Below, piece by piece: positions 25,693 to 35,101 of a stretch of DNA of 64,000 bases (positions within the stretch are counted from its first letter, which is position 1; the number at the start of each line of letters is the position of its first letter). Both the position numbers and the translations under genes were made by a program. The notes under the pieces are model-generated. The model made no database searches, had not been told where the DNA came from, and saw nothing but the letters and a program-made list of their open reading frames with translations. The stretch comes from Bacteroidales bacterium UBA1187. GTDB lineage: Bacteria > Bacteroidota > Bacteroidia > Bacteroidales > Paludibacteraceae. The stretch lies in assembly GCA_002309835.1 (NCBI GenBank), contig DBYL01000040.1:1644-65643 (forward strand), read 5' to 3'.

Positions 25693-27450
25693 ATGACAAC
25701 AGGAAAAGTAAAAGGTATCATCGCAAACCTGGTAACGGTGCAAGTCGATGGTCCTGTAGCGCAAAATGAGATCTGCTACATCTTTGTAGGAGAAACGAGA
25801 CTGATGGCGGAGGTGATTAAGGTCATCGGCGCAAACGTATATGCGCAGGTGTTCGAATCAACTCGTGGCCTGAAAGTGGGCAACAAAGTGGAGTTCACCG
25901 GGCATATGCTCGAGGTGACGCTCGGCCCGGGTCTGCTCAGCCGTAACTACGACGGTCTGCAGAATGACTTGGATAAGCTGACCGGTGTGTTCCTTAAACG
26001 CGGTGAGTATAACTTCCCGCTGGATACCGAGAAGAAATGGGCCTTCAAGCCAATCGCTAAAGTGGGCGACAAGGTAGAAGCAGCCGCTTGGCTCGGAGAA
26101 GTGGATGAGAATCACCAGCCGCACAAGATTATGGTGCCCTTCGTATTTGATGGCACGTATACCGTCAAGTCGATTGCCAAAGCCGGCGATTACACTATTA
26201 ACGAAGTGATGGCCGTGCTGACCGACGCCGATGGCGTTGACCACGAGGTGACGATGGTGCAGAAATGGCCGGTGAAAAAAGCTATCCTCGCTTATCGCGA
26301 GAAACCGCGTCCTTTCAAACTCCTTGAGACAGGTGTACGTACGATCGATACCGCCAACCCGCTCTGCGAGGGTGGTACGGGCTTTATCCCGGGGCCGTTC
26401 GGTACCGGTAAGACCGTCCTCCAGCATGCTATCTCCAAGCAGGCCGAGGCCGACATCGTAATCATCGCTGCCTGCGGTGAACGTGCGAATGAGGTTGTAG
26501 AGACCTTCACGGAGTTCCCGGAACTCGAAGATCCGCACACGGGCCGTAAACTCATGGAGCGTACGATCATCATCGCAAACACTTCTAACATGCCTGTTGC
26601 CTCTCGTGAGGCCTCGGTATATACCTCTATGACCATTGCCGAGTACTACCGTTCCATGGGCCTGCGTGTGTTGCTCATGGCGGACTCGACGTCCCGTTGG
26701 GCACAAGCGCTCCGTGAGATGTCTAACCGTCTGGAGGAGCTGCCCGGCCAGGATGCCTTCCCAATGGACCTCTCCGCCATCATCGGTGCTTTCTATTCCC
26801 GCGCAGGTTATGTATACCTCAATAATGGCGCGACGGGCTCGGTTACCTTCCTCGGTACCGTTTCGCCGGCAGGTGGTAACCTCAAGGAGCCGGTTACCGA
26901 AGGTACGAAGAAAGTGGCGCGTTGTTTCTATGCCCTTGAGCAGGCGCGTGCCGACCGTAAGCGCTACCCGGCGGTGAACCCGATTGACTCCTATTCCAAA
27001 TACGTAGAATATCCTGAGTTTGAGGAGTATATCAGTCAACTCATAGATAAAGACTGGCTGCCTATGGTCAATAACATGAAGACCTATCTGCAGCGCGGAA
27101 AAGAGATCCAGGAGCAGATTAACATCCTCGGTGATGACGGTGTACCTGTAGATTATCATGAGACTTTCTGGAAATCCGAAGTCATCGACTTCGTCATCCT
27201 CCAGCAGGACGCTTTCGATAAGATTGACGCCGTTTGTCCGCTGGAGCGTCAGCAGTACATGCTCCATCTCGTGATGGATATCTGCGAGCATGATTACGAC
27301 TTCGATACCTTCCTTGACGTCATCGATTATTTCAAGCGCGTCATCAACCTCTGCAAACAGATGAACTACTGTGAGTTCAAGTCCAAAGACTTTGAGGACT
27401 ACCGCAAGAAAATCGATGAACTGTTGGCAGAAAAACAAATTGCAGCATGA
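25693..27450 (+). CDS. atpA: V-type ATPase catalytic subunit A
   Basis: The 585-residue nucleotide-hydrolysing subunit. The Walker A loop GPFGTGKT (about 235-242), the catalytic region CGERANEVVE, the A-subunit-specific 'non-homologous region' insert (about 115-195) and MADSTSRWAQALREMSNRLEE are present. It couples ATP hydrolysis or synthesis to rotation. Its stop codon overlaps the start of the inserted protease gene as ATGA, so the next step of the operon is translationally coupled to a gene unrelated to the ATPase. Confidence 0.97.
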   Translation: MTTGKVKGIIANLVTVQVDGPVAQNEICYIFVGETRLMAEVIKVIGANVYAQVFESTRGLKVGNKVEFTGHMLEVTLGPGLLSRNYDGLQNDLDKLTGVFLKRGEYNFPLDTEKKWAFKPIAKVGDKVEAAAWLGEVDENHQPHKIMVPFVFDGTYTVKSIAKAGDYTINEVMAVLTDADGVDHEVTMVQKWPVKKAILAYREKPRPFKLLETGVRTIDTANPLCEGGTGFIPGPFGTGKTVLQHAISKQAEADIVIIAACGERANEVVETFTEFPELEDPHTGRKLMERTIIIANTSNMPVASREASVYTSMTIAEYYRSMGLRVLLMADSTSRWAQALREMSNRLEELPGQDAFPMDLSAIIGAFYSRAGYVYLNNGATGSVTFLGTVSPAGGNLKEPVTEGTKKVARCFYALEQARADRKRYPAVNPIDSYSKYVEYPEFEEYISQLIDKDWLPMVNNMKTYLQRGKEIQEQINILGDDGVPVDYHETFWKSEVIDFVILQQDAFDKIDAVCPLERQQYMLHLVMDICEHDYDFDTFLDVIDYFKRVINLCKQMNYCEFKSKDFEDYRKKIDELLAEKQIAA

Positions 27451-29732
27451 GAAAAATAGTTTCCATACTATTGTTTTTAGCCTGTACATGTGCGTCGTGG
27501 GCTTCGTCTAACGGTGGCGTACGGCATTTGCAACCCAAACGTGTGCCGGTGATCCTCACCAATTATGTGGATGTGACGTTCAAGAGCACGGATTACGCGT
27601 CGTATAAGACTTCTCTGGAGAAATACTTTGCGGACAACTCATTCGGCCTTTATACGCCTATTTTTGAGTTCATCGGTCCGGTTACGCTCACCGGCGTGCG
27701 CCGTGACTACGGAGCTAACGATGAGGAAGGGGAAGATGTAGCGGCAGAAGAGATGGTGGCGCAGGCTTGCAACCTGGCGGAGGATCTTGCGGACTTCACG
27801 CAGTATGACCAGGACGGCGACGGACGCATCGATGCCTTAGTCGTCATCTATGCCGGTGAAGGCGAACGCATGGATAATAACCTGCCGGACGCCGTCTGGG
27901 AGTTCACGGATGATCTGGAGACGACATACGCACTCGACTATTATGTCAATCTCGACGGCAAAATGGTCACCGCCTGCTGCGCCGTGCCGGAACTGCAAAA
28001 CAAGACCAAACGCGACGGAATAGGTACGCTTATCCATGAGTTTGCGCACATCCTCGGTCTGCCGAACTTCAGTTCTACGGTAGGCTCATTGGTGAAGACG
28101 CTGGGTGACTGGTCTGTCATGGACCATGGTTGCTATAACAACAGTGCCAACACGCCTGCTGCTTTCAGCGCCTACGAGCGTTTCTATCTCGGTTGGGTAG
28201 AACCCATCCTCCTGGACGGACCAATGAACGTGCGCCTGCGTGATTTTAATACGACGGGCGATTGCGCAATCATCACGGCTACTGGACAATCAAACCTCAG
28301 TGGTATCAGTCCGGACCCGAAGGAGTTCTATATCCTCGAGAACCGCCAGCAGAGCGGCTGGGACGAGTATTTACCGGGACACGGACTCATGCTCACCAAG
28401 ATCGACTACGTGAAGAATAAATGGGAGTCGGATGAAGTGAATAACGTAGATAACCATCCTTGTGTAGACCTTATAGAGGCCGACGGCAGTGCGCCCAAAT
28501 ACAAGGCAGACAACCTGACTAACGGCTATTTCGGAAAGCAAGGAGACCTCTTCCCTGCAGGCGCTACCTCTAAGTACATGTTCAGCAATAAGATGTATTT
28601 CACCAATGTCAAAGAGCAGGGTGGAGTCATCCTCTTTGATTTCAACGGAGGCGTGGACAAATGTACAGTCAACTTCTCGGTAAGTAATGGTACGTGTGCC
28701 ACCAAGTCATCGACGGAATCGAAAAAGAACGGCGGAGTAGTGCTACCTTCCGTTACCGCCAACAGCGGTTATACCTTCCTTGGCTGGGCAACGCGCAAGA
28801 ACAGCAACGTGGCTGACGCAGGTCAACCCGGTGACACCTTCTATCCGATGAGCGACTGCTCCGTCTTTGCCATCATGCAGGATAACACCCGTTATTGGTT
28901 TGACTACGATATAAAAGGCGTTACGATTGGTGATTATATCAATTATAACGGAGCGTATGTAAAAACCACGGATAATAAAGACGTAGCTGTAACCTTCATC
29001 AAGAAAGAGGGTTATCAAACTCCTACGGCAGAGAACTGCTTGGTACGCGTAAAGTGCGGAGGCAAACAACTGGCTAACGCCGCTACTTTCATCGATGATA
29101 CAATCCGCGTGGATATCCCTGCTTCTGCCCTCATCAACGACGTATATATTACCATCATCAACGTGCGTGAGCAGAAAGAAGAAGGTTGTGACACGTACAC
29201 GCACACCTTCACCTCCTCTTGTAGAGTAGATGATCATGCAGATCTGAGCGGCTATGATTGGCAAGTATCCATTGCCAACGACAATACGGTGGAGTACGAT
29301 AAGAACAAAGGCGCCGTCTTTGGTTCAAACGCATACCCAGCAGGCCTCGTACGTCTTTATACCGAAGAGACCATGGGCTGTGCACCTGCGGTGATCCGCG
29401 TCAAAGCAGCGGCTAACGGAGACGGCGTATTAAGCGTCTTTGTAGCAGGCAACGCTGTCGGAGAAGAGGAGTTGGATGAGACCGTGACGGAATATACGTT
29501 CAATGTAGAGAACCCGCAATCTGGAGCCGTAGAAATCCGCTTGACGAATACTACCAAAGCGATGTATCTCAAGCAGATAACGATTGAGTTTACGAAACTC
29601 GAAGACCCGGAAGGTATCGAGAATATCATCGTTTCGGAGGAGTCTAACGGACGCAAGATCCTCATGGACGGACAGTTATACATCATCCATAACGGACGCA
29701 TCTATAACGTCGTAGGAACGCGAGTTAAATAG
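27447..29732 (+). CDS. Secreted M6-like metalloprotease inserted in the V-ATPase operon
   Basis: A 761-residue exported protein: signal peptide (about 1-19, ending ASWA), an M6/immune-inhibitor-A-like peptidase domain (about 30-400) with the zinc motif HEFAHILGLPN (H197, H201), the downstream WSVMDHGCYNN turn and AFSAYERFYLGW. The position of the usual third ligand Asp after GLP is Asn here. An InlB-like repeat (VNFSVSNGTC to GYTFLGWATRKN) and beta-rich modules follow. The tail, RKILMDGQLYIIHNGRIYN then VVGTRVK, is the C-terminal signature common in Bacteroidales T9SS-exported proteins. It starts inside the atpA stop (ATGA) and is followed 21 bp later by atpB. Nothing similar belongs to the canonical operon. 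Confidence 0.87.
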   Translation: MRKIVSILLFLACTCASWASSNGGVRHLQPKRVPVILTNYVDVTFKSTDYASYKTSLEKYFADNSFGLYTPIFEFIGPVTLTGVRRDYGANDEEGEDVAAEEMVAQACNLAEDLADFTQYDQDGDGRIDALVVIYAGEGERMDNNLPDAVWEFTDDLETTYALDYYVNLDGKMVTACCAVPELQNKTKRDGIGTLIHEFAHILGLPNFSSTVGSLVKTLGDWSVMDHGCYNNSANTPAAFSAYERFYLGWVEPILLDGPMNVRLRDFNTTGDCAIITATGQSNLSGISPDPKEFYILENRQQSGWDEYLPGHGLMLTKIDYVKNKWESDEVNNVDNHPCVDLIEADGSAPKYKADNLTNGYFGKQGDLFPAGATSKYMFSNKMYFTNVKEQGGVILFDFNGGVDKCTVNFSVSNGTCATKSSTESKKNGGVVLPSVTANSGYTFLGWATRKNSNVADAGQPGDTFYPMSDCSVFAIMQDNTRYWFDYDIKGVTIGDYINYNGAYVKTTDNKDVAVTFIKKEGYQTPTAENCLVRVKCGGKQLANAATFIDDTIRVDIPASALINDVYITIINVREQKEEGCDTYTHTFTSSCRVDDHADLSGYDWQVSIANDNTVEYDKNKGAVFGSNAYPAGLVRLYTEETMGCAPAVIRVKAAANGDGVLSVFVAGNAVGEEELDETVTEYTFNVENPQSGAVEIRLTNTTKAMYLKQITIEFTKLEDPEGIENIIVSEESNGRKILMDGQLYIIHNGRIYNVVGTRVK

Positions 29733-29753
29733 AATATTTAAATACACTATATT

Positions 29754-31082
29754 ATGGCAAAAGCATTTCAAAAAATCTACACGCAGATTACGGCAATCAC
29801 CAAAGCCACCTGTTCCCTCAAGGCCGAAGGAGTAGGTAATGATGAGTTGGCATTGGTGAACGGCAAGTTAGCGCAGGTAGTAAAAATCATCGGTGATGAA
29901 GTGACGCTGCAGGTGTTCCAGGGTACCGAAGGTATTCCGACGAACGCAGAGGTGGTGTTCCTTGGTAAGTCGCCGAGCCTCAAGGTATCTGACCAACTGG
30001 CCGGCCGTTTCTTCAACGCCTACGGCGATCCTATCGATGGCGGACCTGCTATCGAAGGAAAAGAAGTAGAGATCGGTGGTCCTTCTGTTAACCCTGTTCG
30101 TCGTAAACAGCCGTCAGAGCTCATCGCAACGGGTATCGCAGGTATTGACCTCAACAACACGCTCGTGTCCGGTCAGAAGATTCCTTTCTTCGCCGATCCG
30201 GACCAGCCGTACAACCAGGTTATGGCGAATGTGGCCCTGCGTGCCGAGGCAGATAAGATCATCCTCGGTGGTATGGGTCTGACCAATGACGACTACCTCT
30301 ATTTCAAGAATGTGTTTAATAACGCTGGTGTGCTCGATCACATCGTCTCGTTCGTCAATACAACGGAGAACCCGCCGGTAGAGCGTCTTCTGATTCCCGA
30401 CATGGCATTGACCGCTGCTGAGTATTTCGCCGTTGAGAAGCACGAGAAAGTGCTCGTCCTTCTTACCGACATGACGCTCTACGCCGATGCACTCGCCATC
30501 GTCTCCAACCGTATGGACCAGATCCCGTCCAAAGACTCGATGCCGGGTTCGCTCTATTCCGACCTCGCTAAGATCTACGAGAAGGCCGTTCAGTTCCCGC
30601 CCGAGATTGGTGGCGGTTCGATCACCATCATCGCCGTAACGACGCTGTCCGGTGGTGACATCACCCACGCTATTCCGGATAACACCGGTTATATCACAGA
30701 GGGTCAGTTATACCTCCGCCGTGACTCCGAGATCGGTAAAGTCATCGTCGATCCGTTCCGTTCACTCTCTCGTCTGAAACAACTCGTAGCAGGCAAGAAG
30801 ACCCGCGAAGACCATCCGCAGGTAATGAACGCTGCCGTTCGTCTATACGCAGACGCCGCAAACGCCAAGACCAAGAAAGAGAATGGTTTCGACCTTACAG
30901 ACTACGATCTGCGTTGTCTCGACTTCGCCCGTGAGTACAGCCGTGAGATCCTCGCCATCGACGTGAACATCAACACGGTACAGATGCTCGATGTTGCATG
31001 GACGCTCTTCGGCAAGTACTTCAAACCCGAAGAGGTAAATATCAAAGCTGCTTTAGTAGAGAAATATTGGCCAAAAGCATAA
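29754..31082 (+). CDS. atpB: V-type ATPase subunit B
   Basis: The 442-residue non-catalytic nucleotide-binding subunit that alternates with A in the head. N-terminal beta-barrel, then the central fold with FADPDQPYNQVMANVALRAE, VLLTDMTLYADAL, SNRMDQIPSKDSMPGSLYSDLA and GQLYLRRDSEIGKVIVDPF. As expected for B, the P-loop is degenerate. It is separated from subunit A by the M6 protease gene, so assembly stoichiometry depends on read-through of that 2.3-kb gene. Confidence 0.96.
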   Translation: MAKAFQKIYTQITAITKATCSLKAEGVGNDELALVNGKLAQVVKIIGDEVTLQVFQGTEGIPTNAEVVFLGKSPSLKVSDQLAGRFFNAYGDPIDGGPAIEGKEVEIGGPSVNPVRRKQPSELIATGIAGIDLNNTLVSGQKIPFFADPDQPYNQVMANVALRAEADKIILGGMGLTNDDYLYFKNVFNNAGVLDHIVSFVNTTENPPVERLLIPDMALTAAEYFAVEKHEKVLVLLTDMTLYADALAIVSNRMDQIPSKDSMPGSLYSDLAKIYEKAVQFPPEIGGGSITIIAVTTLSGGDITHAIPDNTGYITEGQLYLRRDSEIGKVIVDPFRSLSRLKQLVAGKKTREDHPQVMNAAVRLYADAANAKTKKENGFDLTDYDLRCLDFAREYSREILAIDVNINTVQMLDVAWTLFGKYFKPEEVNIKAALVEKYWPKA

Positions 31083-31085
31083 TAT

Positions 31086-31709
31086 ATGGCTATTACGTAT
31101 CAATTCAATAAAACATCGCTGCAAGGTCTGGAGAAGGATCTAAAGATGCGCCAACGTACGCTTCCTACGCTGCAAAGCAAGGAGACGGCGCTTCGCCTGG
31201 AGGTGAAGAATGCAAAGAAGGAGTTGGACGAACTGGACAAAGAAGTCGAGCGCCGCATCAAGGATTACGATCAGATGATTGCGCTTTGGGGAGAGTTCGA
31301 CACCTCTCTCATCCACGTAGACGATGTACGTATGTCGATTAAGAAGATCGCAGGCGTACGCGTGCCTGTCTTAGATGAGGTCGTCTATTCCACCAAAGAG
31401 TTCTCGCTCTTCTCCTGCCCGAAATGGTTCGCAGACGGGTTTGAGCAACTCAAAACCATTGCCGATGTAGGCATCCGACAGGAGTTTGTACGCCGCAAAG
31501 TGGAACTGCTCGAGTATGCGCGTAAGAAGACGACGCAGAAAGTGAACCTCTTTGAGAAAGTACAGATCCCCGGTTATCAGGATGCTATTCGTAAAATCAA
31601 ACGCTTCATGGAGGACGAAGAGAACCTATCTAAGTCCAGCCAGAAGATAGTTAAAAGCAAACGCGAGAAAGAGGCGCGCGAGGAAGAAGAAAGGAGGGCG
31701 CAAGCATGA
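31086..31709 (+). CDS. atpD: V-type ATPase subunit D
   Basis: A 207-residue central rotor shaft subunit made mostly of two long helices (about 5-75 and 130-200) with charged heptad patterns, LKMRQRTLPTLQSKETALRL near the start and KIKRFMEDEENLSKSSQKIV near the end. A globular loop holds ELDKEVERRIKDYDQMIALWG. It starts three bases after the atpB stop and its stop overlaps the start of subunit I (ATGA). Confidence 0.9.
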   Translation: MAITYQFNKTSLQGLEKDLKMRQRTLPTLQSKETALRLEVKNAKKELDELDKEVERRIKDYDQMIALWGEFDTSLIHVDDVRMSIKKIAGVRVPVLDEVVYSTKEFSLFSCPKWFADGFEQLKTIADVGIRQEFVRRKVELLEYARKKTTQKVNLFEKVQIPGYQDAIRKIKRFMEDEENLSKSSQKIVKSKREKEAREEEERRAQA

Positions 31710-33469
31710 TTACACGCATGAAGAAATATACCTTCTTGGTATTCCATCGTGACTACGATACCTTCCTCACGCAGTTGCGCGATCTGGGCGTAGTGGATAT
31801 CACTACGAAAGCCGCAGGACTCATTGAGAACGACGAGGCACTGCAGGCAGCCCTTCAGCACGAAGATGAACTGCGTAAGCTGATTGCGCAAGGAGCTCCG
31901 GACCAACTGCTTCAGGAGCGCGCAGCCGTTGAGCAGCGCATCGCCGACACCCGTCAGCTGGCTTCGCAAGCCGCTGTATGGGGGGATTTCGATGCCTCTC
32001 GTCTCGCCGCACTCAAGGATGCCGGTTATACGTTGCGTTTCTTCGTCTGCCCGACCGCTAACTATAAGGAGGAGTGGGGTATTGCCGTCTCTCAAGCGGA
32101 AGGAAAGACCTATTTCGTCCAAGTGCTCGGCGCTGACGATGTAGCAACGGACCTCAGTGAGACGGCGGCAAACGAACTGCCGGCACCTGAGAAATCCGAA
32201 ACGCAGTGGAACCAGGAGATCGAGCATCTCAACGGCCTCCTCGCCGCTGTGAACACACGTATTGAGGTGTGGCAGAAGGCGAACCTCGAGAACTTGCAAA
32301 AAGAGCTCGTAGAGACGCGTCAACACATCGATTGGACTCGTGTCCACCTCTCGACCGATAAGCTCGCAGAAGGCGCGTTATGCCTCTTAGAGGGCTTCTG
32401 CCCGATAGATAAGGCTCCCGAACTGAACACCATGCTCGAGAAAGCACAGGCGTACTACGAGGAATCCGACCCTGCGAAAGAAGATAATATCCCTATCGAA
32501 CTGAAGAATAACTTCTTCACGCGGCTCTTTGAACCCATCACGCGGCTCTATTCCTTGCCGAACTACGCGGAGCTAGACCCGACGCCGTTCTTTGCGCCGT
32601 TCTTCATGCTCTTCTTCGGTCTCTGTCTGGGTGACGGAGGCTACGGTCTGGTGGTTCTTCTCGCCGGTCTGGCAGTCGTCCTCAAAGCGCCGAAACTGAA
32701 GGAGTGGGGTTGGTTAGGCGTCTTTATGGGCCTTACGACGATGATCGTCGGCATCCTCACAGGTATGTTCTTCGGAATTAACCTCGAGGAGGTGGCTATC
32801 CTCGCGCCTGTCAAGCAGTATTTCATCACCGAGACGAACGCTACTGTTCATTTCATGGGAGGAGCCTACCATCCGATGATGGTATTTGCTATCCTCATAG
32901 GTATCTTCCAGATTCTGTTTGCCATGGGCTTTAAGGTAGTGAAGATCACCCTCCGCGACGGCTTCAAGTATGCGGCTTATGACTGCGCATGGCTCGTGGC
33001 GCTGGTAACGCTTATCGTATGGTTCGCGTTGTCCGGTTCGCTCTCCGCTGTCGGACTTTATAGCATATATGCTATATTAGGCCTCTGCGCACTGGTCATC
33101 CTGTTCTATAGCAACCCGGATCGTAAGATACTCTTGGTCAATATCGGTGGCGGTCTATGGGGCACGTATAACATGGTCAGCGGACTCCTGGGCGACGTGC
33201 TCAGTTATATTCGTCTGTTTGCCCTTGGTCTGGCCGGAGGTATCCTCGGTAATGTCTTCAACGCCTTAGCATTGCAGGCCGGAGGAGCACTGCCTTCATG
33301 GATAGGATGGTTACCGACGCTGCTGATCCTCGTGTTCGGTCATACGCTGAACTTCGCTCTGTGTCTCATCTCCTCGGTGGTACACCCGATGCGTCTTACC
33401 TTCGTCGAGTTCTACAAGAACGCCGGCTTCGAAGGCGGTGGTCGTGAGTACAAGCCGTTTAAGAAATAA
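31706..33469 (+). CDS. atpI: V-type ATPase subunit I (a-subunit)
   Basis: The 587-residue membrane stator that forms the ion half-channels with the K ring. The N-terminal cytosolic part (about 1-270) is helical and contacts the peripheral stalk; the C-terminal half has about seven or eight membrane helices, including PFFAPFFMLFFGLCLGDGGYG, LLGDVLSYIRLFALGLAGG with the essential Arg, and the last segment ending HPMRLTFVEFYKNAGFEGGG. Order and length match bacterial V/A-type I subunits. Confidence 0.95.
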   Translation: MITRMKKYTFLVFHRDYDTFLTQLRDLGVVDITTKAAGLIENDEALQAALQHEDELRKLIAQGAPDQLLQERAAVEQRIADTRQLASQAAVWGDFDASRLAALKDAGYTLRFFVCPTANYKEEWGIAVSQAEGKTYFVQVLGADDVATDLSETAANELPAPEKSETQWNQEIEHLNGLLAAVNTRIEVWQKANLENLQKELVETRQHIDWTRVHLSTDKLAEGALCLLEGFCPIDKAPELNTMLEKAQAYYEESDPAKEDNIPIELKNNFFTRLFEPITRLYSLPNYAELDPTPFFAPFFMLFFGLCLGDGGYGLVVLLAGLAVVLKAPKLKEWGWLGVFMGLTTMIVGILTGMFFGINLEEVAILAPVKQYFITETNATVHFMGGAYHPMMVFAILIGIFQILFAMGFKVVKITLRDGFKYAAYDCAWLVALVTLIVWFALSGSLSAVGLYSIYAILGLCALVILFYSNPDRKILLVNIGGGLWGTYNMVSGLLGDVLSYIRLFALGLAGGILGNVFNALALQAGGALPSWIGWLPTLLILVFGHTLNFALCLISSVVHPMRLTFVEFYKNAGFEGGGREYKPFKK

Positions 33470-33488
33470 ATCAAAAATCTAAAATATT
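33468..33488 (+). repeat. AAATCNA-type heptamers between atpI and atpK
   Basis: AAATCAA, AAATCTA, AAATATT, starting inside the atpI stop codon and ending 6 bp before the atpK ATG. Three units only, AT-rich, so chance similarity cannot be excluded. Confidence 0.4.
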
Positions 33489-33494
33489 ATCATT

Positions 33495-33962
33495 ATGACA
33501 TTAAATTTGATTATTGCCTTTATTGGCATCGCTTTTATGGTCGGATTGTCCGGCGTAGGTAGTGTGTATGGACTGACGATGTGCGGTAACGCCGTTGTTG
33601 GTGCGTTGAAAAAACGTCCGGACGCAATGGGTGTGTACATTCTTCTGTCCGCTCTGCCTTCTACGCAAGGTATCTACGGCTTCGTAGGTTTCTTCATGGT
33701 TCAGAAATACCTGACGGCAGGTATCTCAACGCTGCAGGCAGCTGCTATCCTCGGTGGTGGTATCGCGCTGGGTCTCGTGGCTCTGTTGTCAGCTATCCGT
33801 CAAGGCCAGGTGTGCGCTAATGGTGTTGCTGCTACCGGTAGCGGTCATAACGTTACCGCAGGTACGATGATCATGGCGGCTTTCCCTGAGTTCTACGCTA
33901 TTCTTGCCCTCCTCGTTGTCATCCTCATGGGTGGTTTGATGGGCGAACCCGTAGTCCTTTAA
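33495..33962 (+). CDS. atpK: V-type ATPase proteolipid subunit K (c-ring)
   Basis: A 155-residue protein with four membrane helices, the double-hairpin form of the c-ring subunit. Residues aligned by eye to Enterococcus hirae NtpK Na+ ligands are present: T57 and Q58 in LPSTQGIYGF, Q103 in IRQGQVCANG and the carboxylate E132 in PEFYAILALL. This favours Na+ rather than H+ transport. The operon then runs into fabD 20 bp downstream. Confidence 0.94.
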   Translation: MTLNLIIAFIGIAFMVGLSGVGSVYGLTMCGNAVVGALKKRPDAMGVYILLSALPSTQGIYGFVGFFMVQKYLTAGISTLQAAAILGGGIALGLVALLSAIRQGQVCANGVAATGSGHNVTAGTMIMAAFPEFYAILALLVVILMGGLMGEPVVL

Positions 33963-33982
33963 CTCCAATCCCCTAAACGAAA

Positions 33983-34852
33983 ATGCTGAAAGCATTTGTC
34001 TTTCCGGGCCAGGGTAGTCAATTCCCGGGGATGTGCAAAGACCTATACGATGCATATCCCGAAGCACGCGAGATGTGTCAGGCAGCTGATAGGCTGCTTG
34101 GCTTCTCGCTCACGGGTGTGATGTTCGAAGGTACAGCGGACGACCTCAAGCAGACGAAAGTCACCCAACCGGCCGTCTTCCTGCATTCTGTGGTAGCGCA
34201 GCGTCTGATGAATATCGAGACGCCCGCCATGGTAGCGGGACACAGCCTCGGTGAGTTCAGCGCCCTTGTGGCCTGCGGTGCACTCCGTTTCGAAGACGCA
34301 CTGCTCCTAGTCTCCGCCCGCGCACAAGCGATGCAGGCTGCCTGTGAGGCTAACCCCGGCACCATGGCCGCCGTCCTCGGCCTTCCCGATGAGAAAGTGG
34401 CGGAAGTTTGTGCGGCGCAGAGTGGAGTAGTTGTTGCAGCTAACTTCAACTGCCCCGGACAAATCGTCATCTCCGGAGAAATAGAGGCTATCGACGCTGC
34501 CTGTGTGGCGATGAAGGAAGCCGGCGCACGCCGTGCCTTACGCTTACCTGTCGGAGGTGCTTTCCATTCTCCGCTCATGCAACCCGCCGCCGAGGCGCTG
34601 CAAGAGGCAATCCTCAAGACCGAGTTCAGAAAACCCTTCTGCCCGATCTATCAGAATGTCTCTGCTAAAGCAGAGGTCGAACCGGAAATCATCCGCGAAA
34701 ACCTACTCAAACAACTTACGGCACCCGTTCGCTGGACGCAGTCGGTACAAAATATGATTGCCGACGGAGCTACGGAGTTCTATGAGTTTGGTCCGGGGGA
34801 TGTACTCAAGAATCTCATTCGTAAAATCAACCCCGACGTACAAGTCGGATAA
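33983..34852 (+). CDS. fabD: Malonyl-CoA:ACP transacylase
   Basis: FabD loads malonate onto acyl carrier protein for fatty acid synthesis. A 289-residue enzyme with N-terminal FVFPGQGSQFPGM, nucleophile S88 in AGHSLGEFSAL, the Arg of SARAQAMQ and the catalytic His in GGAFHSPLM, ending FGPGDVLKNLIRKINP. It follows atpK by 20 bp with no terminator or promoter between, so it is probably read with the V-ATPase operon. Confidence 0.96.
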   Translation: MLKAFVFPGQGSQFPGMCKDLYDAYPEAREMCQAADRLLGFSLTGVMFEGTADDLKQTKVTQPAVFLHSVVAQRLMNIETPAMVAGHSLGEFSALVACGALRFEDALLLVSARAQAMQAACEANPGTMAAVLGLPDEKVAEVCAAQSGVVVAANFNCPGQIVISGEIEAIDAACVAMKEAGARRALRLPVGGAFHSPLMQPAAEALQEAILKTEFRKPFCPIYQNVSAKAEVEPEIIRENLLKQLTAPVRWTQSVQNMIADGATEFYEFGPGDVLKNLIRKINPDVQVG

Positions 34853-34864
34853 AATACTGTTATT

Positions 34865-35041
34865 ATGGTAGGAACGATTATTTATATCTTAGGTATTGTT
34901 TGCGCCGTTTGGTGTGTACTGGATATCTTCAAAACGGCTAAATGCGGCCTTATCGGTAAGATCATCGCCAGTGTACTGGTATTACTCTGCAGCTGGATCG
35001 GCTTTGCAGTGTACTACTTCCTCGTCCGCGGCAAGATCTAA
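34865..35041 (+). CDS. 58-residue membrane protein, PLDc_N-like
   Basis: ATG at 34865, stop at 35039-35041. Two hydrophobic helices (about 4-18 and 31-50) connected by DIFKTAKCGLIGKIIASVL; the end reads WIGFAVYYFLVRGKI. This W-D-I-F-K...W-I-G...Y-Y-F pattern is that of the phospholipase D N-terminal membrane domain (PLDc_N) found as free-standing short proteins in Bacteroidota. Function unknown. It lies 12 bp after fabD and directly before a terminator, so it closes the operon. Confidence 0.8.
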   Translation: MVGTIIYILGIVCAVWCVLDIFKTAKCGLIGKIIASVLVLLCSWIGFAVYYFLVRGKI

Positions 35042-35064
35042 TCTATCCGCCCACTTATCTCATC

Positions 35065-35092
35065 AAGCACCTCTCTCTGGGTGCTTTTTTTT
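35065..35092 (+). terminator. terminator of the V-ATPase-fabD operon
   Basis: AAGCACC (35065-35071) pairs with GGTGCTT (35080-35086), loop of 8, followed by a run of T. Confidence 0.85.
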
Positions 35093-35101
35093 GTATAATA
35101 T

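Noticed and set aside
25858..27489. A 543-codon open frame on the minus strand opposite atpA
   Set aside because: It lies wholly antisense to a well-conserved ATPase subunit, has no recognisable domain, no promoter and a residue mix (His/Arg/Val-rich) typical of a codon-bias mirror frame.
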